6,161 bases of DNA from Trueperaceae bacterium (GCA_007130445.1 SLSM01000421.1:1-6161); one strand, 5' to 3'. Counted from the first letter of the stretch, positions 1 to 5,892 are shown. Notes: generated by a model from the letters alone, not told the origin. Program-made: numbers and translations.

Positions 1-906
1 CACGAGGCCGTCGTCGGCGCTCATGCGCGCCATCTCGGCGAGCATGTGCGACGCGAAGCGGCCGCGGTCGAGCGCGTCGGCGCGGCCCGAGCGGAGCCGG
101 TCGAACGTCGCGGCCGCCGTGTCGTGCTCGAGCCAGCGCACGTCGGCCGCGAACGCTCCGTGGTCGGTGGCGGTGGCGCCGGCCTCGCGGAAGGCCGTAC
201 GGCGCGCCTGCAGCGCCTGCACGAAGCCGTCGTAGTCGTCGACGGCGATGCCGCTGCGCTCGGCGAGCAACTCGATCGACGCCTCCCAGTCGTCGCGGGT
301 CGGGTCGATCACCGCGTCGGGGCGGAAGGTGGGGCGGACCATGAAGCCGTCGCGCTGCAGCTGCGCGTGCATCCCCAGGGCGTCGGTGGCGGCGTCGGTG
401 GTGCACAGCACCTCGACGCCCAGGCGCTCGAACAGCGCTCGCGGCCGGTAGGCCGGGTCGGCGAGGCGGTCGGCGAGGTGGTCGAAGAGCGCGTCGGCGT
501 TCTCGGCCGCCGGCCGCTCCGTGACGCCGAAGAGTTCGATCAGCTCGTGCTTCAGCCACACTCCCGTCGGGGTGCCGGCGAACAGGTGGTAGTGCTCGCA
601 GAAGCGCCGCCAGATGGCGCGTGGATCGCTCTCGCTGGCGCCGCCGTCGCGGCGCGCCAGGCCCAGGTCTTCCATCGCGACGCCCTGGCTGTAGAGCATC
701 CGCACCACGTAGTGGTCCGGGACCACCAGCAGCGTGGCGGGGTCGCCGAGCGGCGCGTCGTCGGCGAGCAGCGCCGGCGGCACGTGGCCGTGCGGGCACA
801 CGAGCGGCAGGTCGCTCACGCCGTCGAAGAGCCCGCGCGCGATGTCGCGCTGGCGCGGATCGGGGTCGAAGCAGCGGTCGGGATCGAGGGTCCAACGGGT
901 CGGCAT
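1..906 (-). CDS. uxaC: Glucuronate (uronate) isomerase, 5' part; C-terminus beyond the left edge
   Basis: Cytoplasmic uronate isomerase (EC 5.3.1.12). It interconverts D-glucuronate with D-fructuronate and D-galacturonate with D-tagaturonate, the first step of hexuronate breakdown. The reverse complement from the ATG at 906 reads 302 codons without a stop and leaves the window; family members are about 470 residues, so roughly two thirds is present. Visible family marks are the amidohydrolase-type metal-binding motif PHGH (residues 38-41), followed by VPP; VVPDHYVVRML (61-71); an aromatic/Leu segment WLKHELIELFGV (117-128); LCTTD (167-171); RPTFRPD (191-197); and TDHG (247-250). The start is fixed by AAGGAGG at 912-918, five bases upstream of the ATG. 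The gene follows the larA-like gene by 40 bp on the same strand with no terminator between, so it is probably cotranscribed. The second Asp of the TTDDP motif I recall from E. coli UxaC is Ala here (residue 172). Assignment is by recognised similarity and pathway context. Confidence 0.93.
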   Translation of the reverse strand, partial: MPTRWTLDPDRCFDPDPRQRDIARGLFDGVSDLPLVCPHGHVPPALLADDAPLGDPATLLVVPDHYVVRMLYSQGVAMEDLGLARRDGGASESDPRAIWRRFCEHYHLFAGTPTGVWLKHELIELFGVTERPAAENADALFDHLADRLADPAYRPRALFERLGVEVLCTTDAATDALGMHAQLQRDGFMVRPTFRPDAVIDPTRDDWEASIELLAERSGIAVDDYDGFVQALQARRTAFREAGATATDHGAFAADVRWLEHDTAAATFDRLRSGRADALDRGRFASHMLAEMARMSADDGLV

Positions 907-911
907 GGTGA

Positions 912-918
912 CCTCCTT
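912..918 (-). promoter_or_regulatory. Ribosome-binding site of uxaC
   Basis: AAGGAGG on the minus strand, five bases before the ATG at 906. It is a near-perfect anti-Shine-Dalgarno match, decides the uxaC start, and shows that this distal operon gene has its own strong initiation signal although it is not overlapped by the gene before it. Confidence 0.85.
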
Positions 919-946
919 GACGGCGCGTGTGCGGCCTAGGGCGTGT

Positions 947-2284
947 TCACTCGTCGAGCGGAGCGTCGGCGCGAGCCGTGGGCGCGCGGTAAAGCCGCTC
1001 GCCCGCCTTGCGCACGAGCATGATGCCCTCCTCCTCGCGTCCCGCCCAGGACTCGACGTCGACGGAGGCGGGGTCCAGGTAGCCGAGGTTCAGGCGGGCG
1101 CAGGTGTTGGCGTCCAGGCGGCTCGCGAGCGTCACGCGCGCCCTCGGAGCCTCGCGCCCGTCGACCCAGCGGCCGTCACCGCGCACGTGCGTCGAGTGCG
1201 CCAGGACCCCGAGCGGGACCTGGGCGAAGCGCTCCCACTGCTCCAGGAAGTAGGGGAGCGTGTGGTAACCGATGCGTTCGATCCACTCGCCGTGCACGCG
1301 GCTCACGGTGTCGAGGTGGGGCGCGTGGATGATCAGCTCGCCCCCCTCGGCGAGGGCCGGTTCGAGCTTGTACATCGCCTTGCCGGCGGTCCAGAGCTCG
1401 TCGTACATCGGCGGTGCGCACGCCAGCACGCGCTCCATGGCGCGCGGCAGGTGCGTGACGTGGCGCTCGTCGGAGCGCTCGGCCGCCTCGGTCCACGCCG
1501 CCACGGGATCGCCGACGGCGATGGCGCCGAGGCCGCCGCCCTCCACCGTCAACGCGATCAGCGTCGTCGGCGTGCTCACGAGTTCGGCGGCCGCGTGGAT
1601 CATCGCGCGCACCGGCGTGTGCGCGATGCCGATGGTGCCGCGCACGCCCGAGAGCGCGCCGAGCCAGTGCGTGACGTTGATCATGTCCGCGCCGCTGACG
1701 CCGGGGAAGTAGTACTTGTAACCGCCCGAGAAGCCGACCACCTCGTGCGGGAAGGTGGGGCCGAGGATGATCACGCGGTCCGCCTCGGGCACGGCCCGGT
1801 TGATGAGCACGTCGACGTCGCCGCCGAGGGTCGGGTGCCAGCGCTCACCGGCGATGGCCTGGATGCGCGCCTGCGGCAGTGTGCCGAGCGACACGAGCGT
1901 GCCGTCCTCGAACCAGCCGTGGTTCACGATCCCGACGTGTCGATAGCGGCCGGCGCGCTCGTCTGCGGTGATGCCGACCAGGCGCTGCAGCCGCTCCTCG
2001 TCGAGCGGGGGATGCGTGCCGAGCGCGACCATGAAGGTGAGCTCGCGCGCGCCTTCGAGCAGGTCGACCAGCTCGCGGAAGAGCTGCGGCAGCGGGAGCG
2101 TGCGGGTGTGGTCGGGGATCAGCACCAGCACGCGGGCGCCGCCGAAGCCGCCGCCCTCCAGGCCACGCTCGAGCACGCCCCGCACCGCGCTGGCGTCGAG
2201 CACCTGGCCGGCGGGCGCGACGGCCCGCGCGAGCACGCCACCGCCCCCGCACGCCTCGAGGCGCGTGGTGGTCGCGTCGTTCAC
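947..2284 (-). CDS. LarA-like nickel-pincer 2-hydroxyacid racemase/epimerase (DUF2088 family)
   Basis: 445-residue protein of the lactate racemase LarA superfamily, whose members racemise or epimerise 2-hydroxyacids at C2 using a nickel-pincer nucleotide covalently held by a lysine. Family marks are DHTR (58-61), ALGTH (87-91), FPH (178-180), GFSGGYK (184-190) followed by FPGVSG (193-198), and TH (205-206). The spacing H180-K190-H206 (+10, +16) equals that of H174-K184-H200 in Lactiplantibacillus LarA as I remember it, with K190 as the likely cofactor-attachment lysine. No signal peptide or membrane segment is seen, so it is probably cytoplasmic. The GTG start at 2284 overlaps the uxuB stop as GTGA, with GGAGG at 2288-2292. 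The same frame stays open to 2380, but that extension only mirrors the uxuB coding sequence. The substrate is not readable from sequence; between fructuronate reductase and uronate isomerase, an aldonate such as D-mannonate is more likely than lactate. No larB, larC or larE (cofactor synthesis) is in the window. Confidence 0.88.
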   Translation of the reverse strand: MNDATTTRLEACGGGGVLARAVAPAGQVLDASAVRGVLERGLEGGGFGGARVLVLIPDHTRTLPLPQLFRELVDLLEGARELTFMVALGTHPPLDEERLQRLVGITADERAGRYRHVGIVNHGWFEDGTLVSLGTLPQARIQAIAGERWHPTLGGDVDVLINRAVPEADRVIILGPTFPHEVVGFSGGYKYYFPGVSGADMINVTHWLGALSGVRGTIGIAHTPVRAMIHAAAELVSTPTTLIALTVEGGGLGAIAVGDPVAAWTEAAERSDERHVTHLPRAMERVLACAPPMYDELWTAGKAMYKLEPALAEGGELIIHAPHLDTVSRVHGEWIERIGYHTLPYFLEQWERFAQVPLGVLAHSTHVRGDGRWVDGREAPRARVTLASRLDANTCARLNLGYLDPASVDVESWAGREEEGIMLVRKAGERLYRAPTARADAPLDE

Positions 2285-3093
2285 ACCCCTCCGAAGGCGG
2301 CGTAACCGCCGTCGACGGGCACGACCACGCCCGTCACGAAGCGCGAGGCGTCGCTGGCGAGCCACACCGCGGTGCCGCACAGGTCGTCGGCCTCGCCGAA
2401 GCGGCCCATCGGCGTGTTGGCGAGGATGCTCTGGCCGCGCGCCGTTGGCTCGCCGTCGGGCTGCAGCAGCAACGCACGGTTCTGCTCGCCGACGAAGAAG
2501 CCCGGCGCGATCGCGTTGACGCGCAGTCCCTCGCCGTAGGTCTGTGCCATGTGCACCGCCAGCCAGCGGGTGAGGTTGTCGACGGCGGCCTTGGCCGCGC
2601 CGTAGCCGATCACGCGGGTGAGCGGCTTCTGGGCGGCCATCGAGCTGATCGTGATCACCGAGCCGCGACCGGCGCGCAGCATGGCCGGCGCGAAGGCCTG
2701 GATCGGCAGCAGCGTGCCGTCCAGGTTCAGCTCGACCACCTTCCGGAACGCCTCCGGCGTGAGCCCGAAGAGGTCGCGATCGCCGAAGACGACCGCGTCC
2801 GGGCGGTTCCCTCCGGCGGCGGTGAGCAGCACGTCGAGCCGGCCCCAGCGCTGCTCGACCGTCTCGGCCGCGGCGGCGAGCGCCGCCGGGTCGAGCACGT
2901 CGGCGCTAACGCCGATCGCGTCGTGCCCCTGGTCGCGAAGCCGCTGGGCCGCCTCCTCGATGGCAGCCTGACGGCGGCTGATGAGCGCCACCGAGGCACC
3001 GGCATGTGCGAGGCCGCGCGCCATCGCGAAGCCGAGTGCGCCGGCACCGCCAGTGACGGCGGCGACGCGTCCCGTGAGATCGAACGGCGTCAT
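2281..3093 (-). CDS. uxuB: SDR-type D-fructuronate reductase / D-mannonate oxidoreductase
   Basis: 270-residue classical short-chain dehydrogenase/reductase, inferred to reduce D-fructuronate to D-mannonate (EC 1.1.1.57) in the cytoplasm. Seen: Rossmann nucleotide-binding TGGAGALG (14-21), SRR after the second strand (39-41, basic residues that hint at NADP(H)), AAGGN (92-96), structural N123, catalytic S151, Y164 and K168 (YGAAK), NAIAPGFF (193-200), and the C-terminal run TPMGRFGE followed by FVTGVVVPVDGG. The NAIAPGFF..EQNR and TPMGRFGE signatures resemble the Bacillus subtilis UxuB (YjmF) branch rather than the long-chain mannitol-dehydrogenase-type UxuB of E. coli. The ATG at 3093 overlaps the uxaE stop (ATGA) and has GAGGAGG at 3101-3107, seven bases upstream. 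Its stop overlaps the larA-like GTG, so all three genes are probably translationally coupled. Alternatives are another sugar-acid SDR such as gluconate 5-dehydrogenase or KduD; the UxaC/UxaE neighbours favour UxuB. Confidence 0.88.
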   Translation of the reverse strand: MTPFDLTGRVAAVTGGAGALGFAMARGLAHAGASVALISRRQAAIEEAAQRLRDQGHDAIGVSADVLDPAALAAAAETVEQRWGRLDVLLTAAGGNRPDAVVFGDRDLFGLTPEAFRKVVELNLDGTLLPIQAFAPAMLRAGRGSVITISSMAAQKPLTRVIGYGAAKAAVDNLTRWLAVHMAQTYGEGLRVNAIAPGFFVGEQNRALLLQPDGEPTARGQSILANTPMGRFGEADDLCGTAVWLASDASRFVTGVVVPVDGGYAAFGGV

Positions 3094-4607
3094 GTCCGTA
3101 CCTCCTCGTGTGCGTGCGTGACGAAGGGCGCCAGGTGGCGCTCGAAGTGGCGCCGGAGCGCGGCGCGGTAGTCGGTCTCGTGCCGCTGCAGCAGTGTGCG
3201 CAGGTCGTCGCCGAACCGTTGCAGGGCGCTGCCGAAGGTCACGTGCAGCACCTGGCGCGCGTCGCGCTGCTCCAGCAGCGCCAGGAGCGCGGTGCCGGGG
3301 AGCGCGTCGGGGTCGGGGACGCCGGCCGGGCGGCCGCTGATGTGGTAGCTCTTCACGTCGTGCTCGAAGCGCTCGAGGCCGAGTTCGATGATCGACCTGA
3401 ACAGGTCGGGCTGGGCGGCGCCCGCGACGCGCAGCGCCTCGAGGTAGCTGGTCCCGGCCGTCTTGAGGTGCACCCGTCCGGCCGTCGCCTGGGCGGCGAT
3501 GGGGTAGACGGCGAACTTGTCGGAGCCCGAGTGGAGACTGAGCTTGTAGCCGCCGAGCGCCTCGGCCACGCGGGCGTGGCCCTGGAGGTCGCGTGCCAAC
3601 GCCGCGAGGTCGCCGATGTAGTCGACGCCCTTCTCGAAGGCGCCCACGAAGCGCGGCGCCAGCGAGACCCAGTCGACGCCGAGGCGCCCCAGTTCGAGCG
3701 CCAGGTATCCGTGTTCGGCCAGGCTCGTGGGCGTCGCGGTCTCGTCGACCGACACCTCCACCTCCGCGCGCTCCGGCCTCGTCTGGCCGCGCAGGTGGCG
3801 CACCATCCGGGCCACGTGCGCCACGGCCGCGCCGTACTTGACCGCCGCGCGTTCGAGCGCCTCGGGGGTGAGGACCAGCGCGCGGTCGCCGAGATCGATC
3901 GAGCGCTCTGCGAGGCGCTGCAGCAGGTCGCCCGGCGAGGTCTCGAGCGCGTCCCACGGCACCCGCTGTTCGAAGGCCTCACGCAGGGCGCCGCCGTGGA
4001 GGTCGTCGGCGGCGTCGACCACGTGGTCGCCAGGGTCGATGGTGAACATGCTGAAGCCGGCGGCCAGGCAGAGGTCGACGTCGGCCTCGGTCTTGAGGTG
4101 GTCGGCGTCGGCCCCGACGGGGTGGCGCCAGCCGGTGAGGAACGCGCCGGCCGTGGCGTCGTCGAGCACCTCGCTCGGCGTGCGCCCCGTGCGGGCGTTC
4201 TCGCGCATCGACTGCTGCGCGAAGATCGCCGCCACGCTGCGCTCGGCGCCGGTAGCGCGCATGGCGTCGACGTGGCCCGGGGTGGCGAGGCCGAGCCTGT
4301 CGCCGAAGCCGGCAGAGGCAAGCGTGCCGAGCGGGACGGGGCGCAGGTTCGGCAGGGCACCGCGCAGCGCGGCCAGGTTGGGTGCGTCGAACGCGCCGCG
4401 CACCAGGGTCACGTCGCCGGCGTGGTGGCGTTGGCCGGTGAACGCGCTCAGCGCGCCTGGCTCGACCGCGGCCACGGCCAGGCGCGCGCCGTCAACGTCG
4501 CGCTCCGCCCAGACCGTGAGGTCGCCCGACGTGCGGGCGCTCCCTGCGACGAGGCCGTGGCCGTGCGTGCGTGCGAGGTCGATGGCGGTGTCGCGGTCGT
4601 GTGTCAT
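3090..4607 (-). CDS. uxaE: D-tagaturonate 3-epimerase
   Basis: 505-residue protein of the UxaE family, first characterised in Thermotoga maritima, which converts D-tagaturonate to D-fructuronate (EC 5.1.2.7). It lets galacturonate join the glucuronate route and makes the altronate branch (UxaB/UxaA) unnecessary. Recognised stretches: GFGDRLGLATPGH (100-112), FAQQSMRENARTGRTPSEV (129-147), HPVGADADHLKTEADVD (162-178), FTIDPGDH (188-195), SVDET (286-290), YKLSLHSGSDKFAVYP (354-369), HLKTAGTSY (380-388) and KSYHISGRP (419-427). The many conserved His, Asp and Glu residues fit a metal-dependent TIM-barrel-like enzyme; I do not assign individual catalytic residues. No signal peptide. The ATG at 4607 is preceded by AAAGGA at 4615-4620 with seven bases between. 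The reading frame stays open further upstream, but that part only mirrors the regulator gene in another frame. It follows lacI by 31 bp and overlaps uxuB by 4 bp. Confidence 0.92.
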   Translation of the reverse strand: MTHDRDTAIDLARTHGHGLVAGSARTSGDLTVWAERDVDGARLAVAAVEPGALSAFTGQRHHAGDVTLVRGAFDAPNLAALRGALPNLRPVPLGTLASAGFGDRLGLATPGHVDAMRATGAERSVAAIFAQQSMRENARTGRTPSEVLDDATAGAFLTGWRHPVGADADHLKTEADVDLCLAAGFSMFTIDPGDHVVDAADDLHGGALREAFEQRVPWDALETSPGDLLQRLAERSIDLGDRALVLTPEALERAAVKYGAAVAHVARMVRHLRGQTRPERAEVEVSVDETATPTSLAEHGYLALELGRLGVDWVSLAPRFVGAFEKGVDYIGDLAALARDLQGHARVAEALGGYKLSLHSGSDKFAVYPIAAQATAGRVHLKTAGTSYLEALRVAGAAQPDLFRSIIELGLERFEHDVKSYHISGRPAGVPDPDALPGTALLALLEQRDARQVLHVTFGSALQRFGDDLRTLLQRHETDYRAALRRHFERHLAPFVTHAHEEVRT

Positions 4608-4638
4608 GCGCGCGTCCTTTCGCGATCGGGCGGGGGTA

Positions 4639-5634
4639 TCAGGGCGCGCTCGCGCGCACCACCAACTCGGGGGCGACGACGACGTGCCGAGGCGGCTCGC
4701 CGCGCAGCCGTTCGAACAGCAGCTCGGCGGCCTGCCGGCCGAGGGCGTAGGTGTCGATGCGGAGCGTGGTGAGGGGAGGATGCACCAGGCTGGCCAAGCG
4801 GACGTCGTCGCAACCGACCAGCGCGAGCGAGCCGGGCACGGCGCGATCGAGCTCGCGCGCCGCGGCGAGCGCGCCGATCGCCACGACGTCGTTGTAGCAG
4901 ACGACGGCGTCGACGTCGGGCCGGCGCTGCAACAGGGCATGCAGCGCGCGATGCCCACCATCCTCGCTCGGTTCGCCGTCCTCGACCAGGCCGGCGTCGA
5001 AACGGCGCCCGGCGGCCTCGATGCCGTCGTGATACCCGGCGCGCCGCTTGGTCGAACTCCAGGAACGGGGGGGACCGGCGAGCAGCCCGATCGTGCGGCG
5101 CCCGCTCGACGCCAGGTGGGCGACGGCCAGCCGTGTGCCGAGCGCGTCGTCGACCTCGAGGCTGGCGACGTGCTCGTCGGCGACGCGGCGGTTGAGCAGC
5201 ACCACGGCCTGGTGCCGCCGCAGGGCGGCGCCGAGCGGCCCCTCCGGCAGGCGGGCGCTGCACACGATCAGGCCGTCGACGCGGTGGGCCTCGAAGTGCT
5301 CGAGCGCCGCCCGCTCGCGCTCATTGTCCTCGACGGTGTTGGCCAGCGACACCAGGTAGCCGCGCTCCCAGGCGACGTCCTCGGCGCCGCGGACGATCTC
5401 GGGGAAGAACGGGTTCGTGATGTCTGGGACGAGCAGGCCGAGCGTCTGGCTGCGGCGCGTGGTGAGCGTGCGGGCGGCCTGGCTCGGCCGGTACTCGAGC
5501 TGGTCGATGGCGCGTTGCACCCTGAGCCTGGTGGTGTCGCGCACGTCGCCCTTGGCGTTGATGACCCGCGACACGGTCATCGTCGACACCCCCGCGAGGC
5601 GAGCGACGTCGGCGATGGTCACGCGGTTCGGCAC
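4639..5634 (-). CDS. LacI-family transcriptional regulator, probable hexuronate-responsive repressor
   Basis: 331-residue LacI/GalR-family regulator, a normal full length. The N-terminal helix-turn-helix spans about residues 5-25 (TIADVARLAGVSTMTVSRVIN) and the hinge helix is RPSQAARTL (49-57). The periplasmic-binding-protein-like sensor core has LGLLVPDITNPFF (65-77), DGLIV (120-124), CYND (246-249), LVGCDD (272-277) and PPLTTLRID (286-294). The start is GTG at 5634, set by AGGAG at 5640-5644 with five bases between; it begins exactly where the family normally does. It is the first gene of the catabolic operon, 31 bp before uxaE, so it probably controls its own transcription. Candidate operators lie in both divergent leaders (5688-5699 and 5869-5892), suggesting control of the TRAP transporter too. 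The effector is unknown; a pathway intermediate such as a hexuronate, fructuronate or tagaturonate is an inference from context. No symbol is assigned because uronate regulators differ between lineages. Confidence 0.93.
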   Translation of the reverse strand: MPNRVTIADVARLAGVSTMTVSRVINAKGDVRDTTRLRVQRAIDQLEYRPSQAARTLTTRRSQTLGLLVPDITNPFFPEIVRGAEDVAWERGYLVSLANTVEDNERERAALEHFEAHRVDGLIVCSARLPEGPLGAALRRHQAVVLLNRRVADEHVASLEVDDALGTRLAVAHLASSGRRTIGLLAGPPRSWSSTKRRAGYHDGIEAAGRRFDAGLVEDGEPSEDGGHRALHALLQRRPDVDAVVCYNDVVAIGALAAARELDRAVPGSLALVGCDDVRLASLVHPPLTTLRIDTYALGRQAAELLFERLRGEPPRHVVVAPELVVRASAP

Positions 5635-5639
5635 GAGGA

Positions 5640-5644
5640 CTCCT
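5640..5644 (-). promoter_or_regulatory. Ribosome-binding site that decides the GTG start of the LacI-family gene
   Basis: AGGAG on the minus strand, five bases upstream of GTG at 5634. Together with the helix-turn-helix beginning at residue 5, this supports the GTG as the true initiation codon. Confidence 0.8.
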
Positions 5645-5675
5645 GTGCGGGAGGGCGACGCGGCACCGTGTCGAA

Positions 5676-5687
5676 GGGACCGGTCCC
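5676..5687. repeat. Perfect 12-bp palindrome in the minus-strand leader
   Basis: GGGACCGGTCCC is a perfect, CG-centred dyad immediately abutting the LacI-type operator at 5688-5699 and lying about 25-36 bases into the predicted lacI transcript. CG-centred even-length dyads are the usual form of LacI-family operators, but the bases differ from the TAGCG pattern shared by the other sites. It could be a second protein-binding site or just a GC-rich chance dyad. It is not followed by a T-run in either direction, so it is not an intrinsic terminator. Confidence 0.4.
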
Positions 5688-5699
5688 GTGAGCGCTAAC
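5688..5699 (-). promoter_or_regulatory. LacI-type operator in the lacI-uxaE-uxuB operon leader
   Basis: On the minus strand this reads GTTAGCGCTCAC, a CG-centred dyad in which five of six base pairs are symmetric (core AGCGCT). This is the classical form of a LacI-family binding site. It lies about 13-24 bases downstream of the predicted transcription start of the operon, where a bound repressor would block the polymerase. It shares the pattern GnTAGCGnTnnC with the two sites at 5869-5892 in front of the transporter gene, implying one regulator for both. Function is inferred. Confidence 0.65.
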
Positions 5700-5717
5700 A
5701 CCCGTTGCGGTGACGCG

Positions 5718-5746
5718 AGTATATGCAGCCTTGGTGTGAGCGTCAA
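5718..5746 (-). promoter_or_regulatory. Sigma70-type promoter of the catabolic operon
   Basis: Minus strand -35 TTGACG (5741-5746), 17-bp spacer, -10 TATACT (5718-5723). Both hexamers match the sigma70 consensus in five of six positions with optimal spacing. The predicted start is near 5711, leaving a leader of about 77 bases before the GTG of the regulator. It is the only strong promoter seen upstream of the five minus-strand genes, so it probably drives them all. Confidence 0.85.
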
Positions 5747-5793
5747 GGCATCCAACGGGTCTCTTGGTCGTCAAGTACGAACGTCCCACACGC

Positions 5794-5807
5794 GAGAACC
5801 ATCGTTT
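5794..5807 (+). repeat. Direct repeat copy 1, upstream of the TRAP promoter
   Basis: GAGAACCATCGTTT, repeated with one mismatch at 5842-5855, 48 bp away. It ends two bases before the -35 hexamer. The inner AACCATCGTT is a weak dyad (8 of 10 symmetric positions). Placement beside the promoter suggests a regulator site; no family is identified. Confidence 0.5.
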
Positions 5808-5809
5808 CG

Positions 5810-5838
5810 TTGACACCCCTCGCCAGCCGTGCTACCTT
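5810..5838 (+). promoter_or_regulatory. Sigma70-type promoter of the TRAP transporter gene
   Basis: Perfect -35 TTGACA (5810-5815), 17-bp spacer, -10 TACCTT (5833-5838) preceded by an extended -10 TG at 5830-5831. The -10 box is weak (three of six matches), but the extended element and perfect -35 compensate. The predicted start is near 5845, giving a leader of about 110 bases that contains operator-like sites and a hairpin. The weak -10 would fit a regulated promoter. Confidence 0.7.
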
Positions 5839-5841
5839 CCG

Positions 5842-5855
5842 GAGAACCACCGTTT
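5842..5855 (+). repeat. Direct repeat copy 2, at the TRAP transcription start
   Basis: GAGAACCACCGTTT, 13 of 14 bases identical to 5794-5807. It straddles the predicted start site, so the two copies bracket the promoter. A protein bound here would compete with initiating polymerase; this is inferred from position only. Confidence 0.5.
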
Positions 5856-5868
5856 GTACCCGCACGAT

Positions 5869-5892
5869 GATAGCGGTAACGGTAGCGATACC
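5869..5892 (+). promoter_or_regulatory. Tandem LacI-type operator-like sites in the TRAP leader
   Basis: Two abutting 12-mers, GATAGCGGTAAC (5869-5880) and GGTAGCGATACC (5881-5892), agree in 9 of 12 positions and share GnTAGCGnTAnC. The second is a CG-centred dyad with five of six symmetric pairs. Both match the operator in the divergent leader (5688-5699, minus orientation) in 9 and 8 positions. The segment 5874-5893 also reads as a 20-bp dyad with 8 of 10 symmetric pairs, so the true binding centre is ambiguous. They sit about 25-48 bases downstream of the predicted start, a roadblock position for repression by the regulator encoded at 4639-5634. Confidence 0.6.

Noticed and set aside
46..939. 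Plus-strand open frame of 297 codons opposite uxaC
   Set aside because: Antisense shadow; the minus strand encodes recognisable glucuronate isomerase motifs throughout.
907..946. Possible terminator between the LarA-like gene and uxaC
   Set aside because: No stable stem followed by a T-run is visible in the 40 bp; the space mainly carries the uxaC ribosome-binding site.
734..2305. Long plus-strand open frame of 523 codons
   Set aside because: It lies antisense to the LarA-like gene and the uxaC start. The product has no recognisable domain and shows low-complexity Arg/Ala/Glu/His/Val composition, as expected from the reverse of GC-rich codons.
2285..2380. N-terminal extension of the LarA-like protein to an ATG at 2380
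   Set aside because: The extension is almost entirely Arg/Gly and exactly overlaps the conserved C-terminus of uxuB. The GTG at 2284 has a ribosome-binding site and forms a GTGA overlap.
2281..3093. Gluconate 5-dehydrogenase or KduD instead of UxuB
   Set aside because: All are SDRs and cannot be fully excluded, but NAIAPGFF..EQNR and TPMGRFGE plus coupling to uxaE match the Bacillus-type UxuB branch better.
3094..3957. Upstream extension of the SDR frame
   Set aside because: The open frame mirrors uxaE coding sequence in another frame; the SDR fold begins just after the ATG at 3093, which has GAGGAGG upstream.
3108..4772. Plus-strand open frame of 554 codons opposite uxaE
   Set aside because: It is a mirror of strongly biased uxaE codons, with no domain and no ribosome-binding site or promoter. 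The minus-strand protein has clear family motifs.
3727..5691. Plus-strand open frame of 654 codons opposite uxaE and the regulator
   Set aside because: The frame spans two well-supported minus-strand genes, and its composition changes from Ser/Arg/Pro-rich to Val/Glu/Gly-rich at the gene boundary. That is typical of an antisense artefact.
5700..5760. 8-bp inverted repeat ACCCGTTG / CAACGGGT flanking the operon promoter
   Set aside because: Arms are short and 45 bp apart. The same CAACGGGT also occurs inside uxaC near 893-900, so chance is a good explanation.
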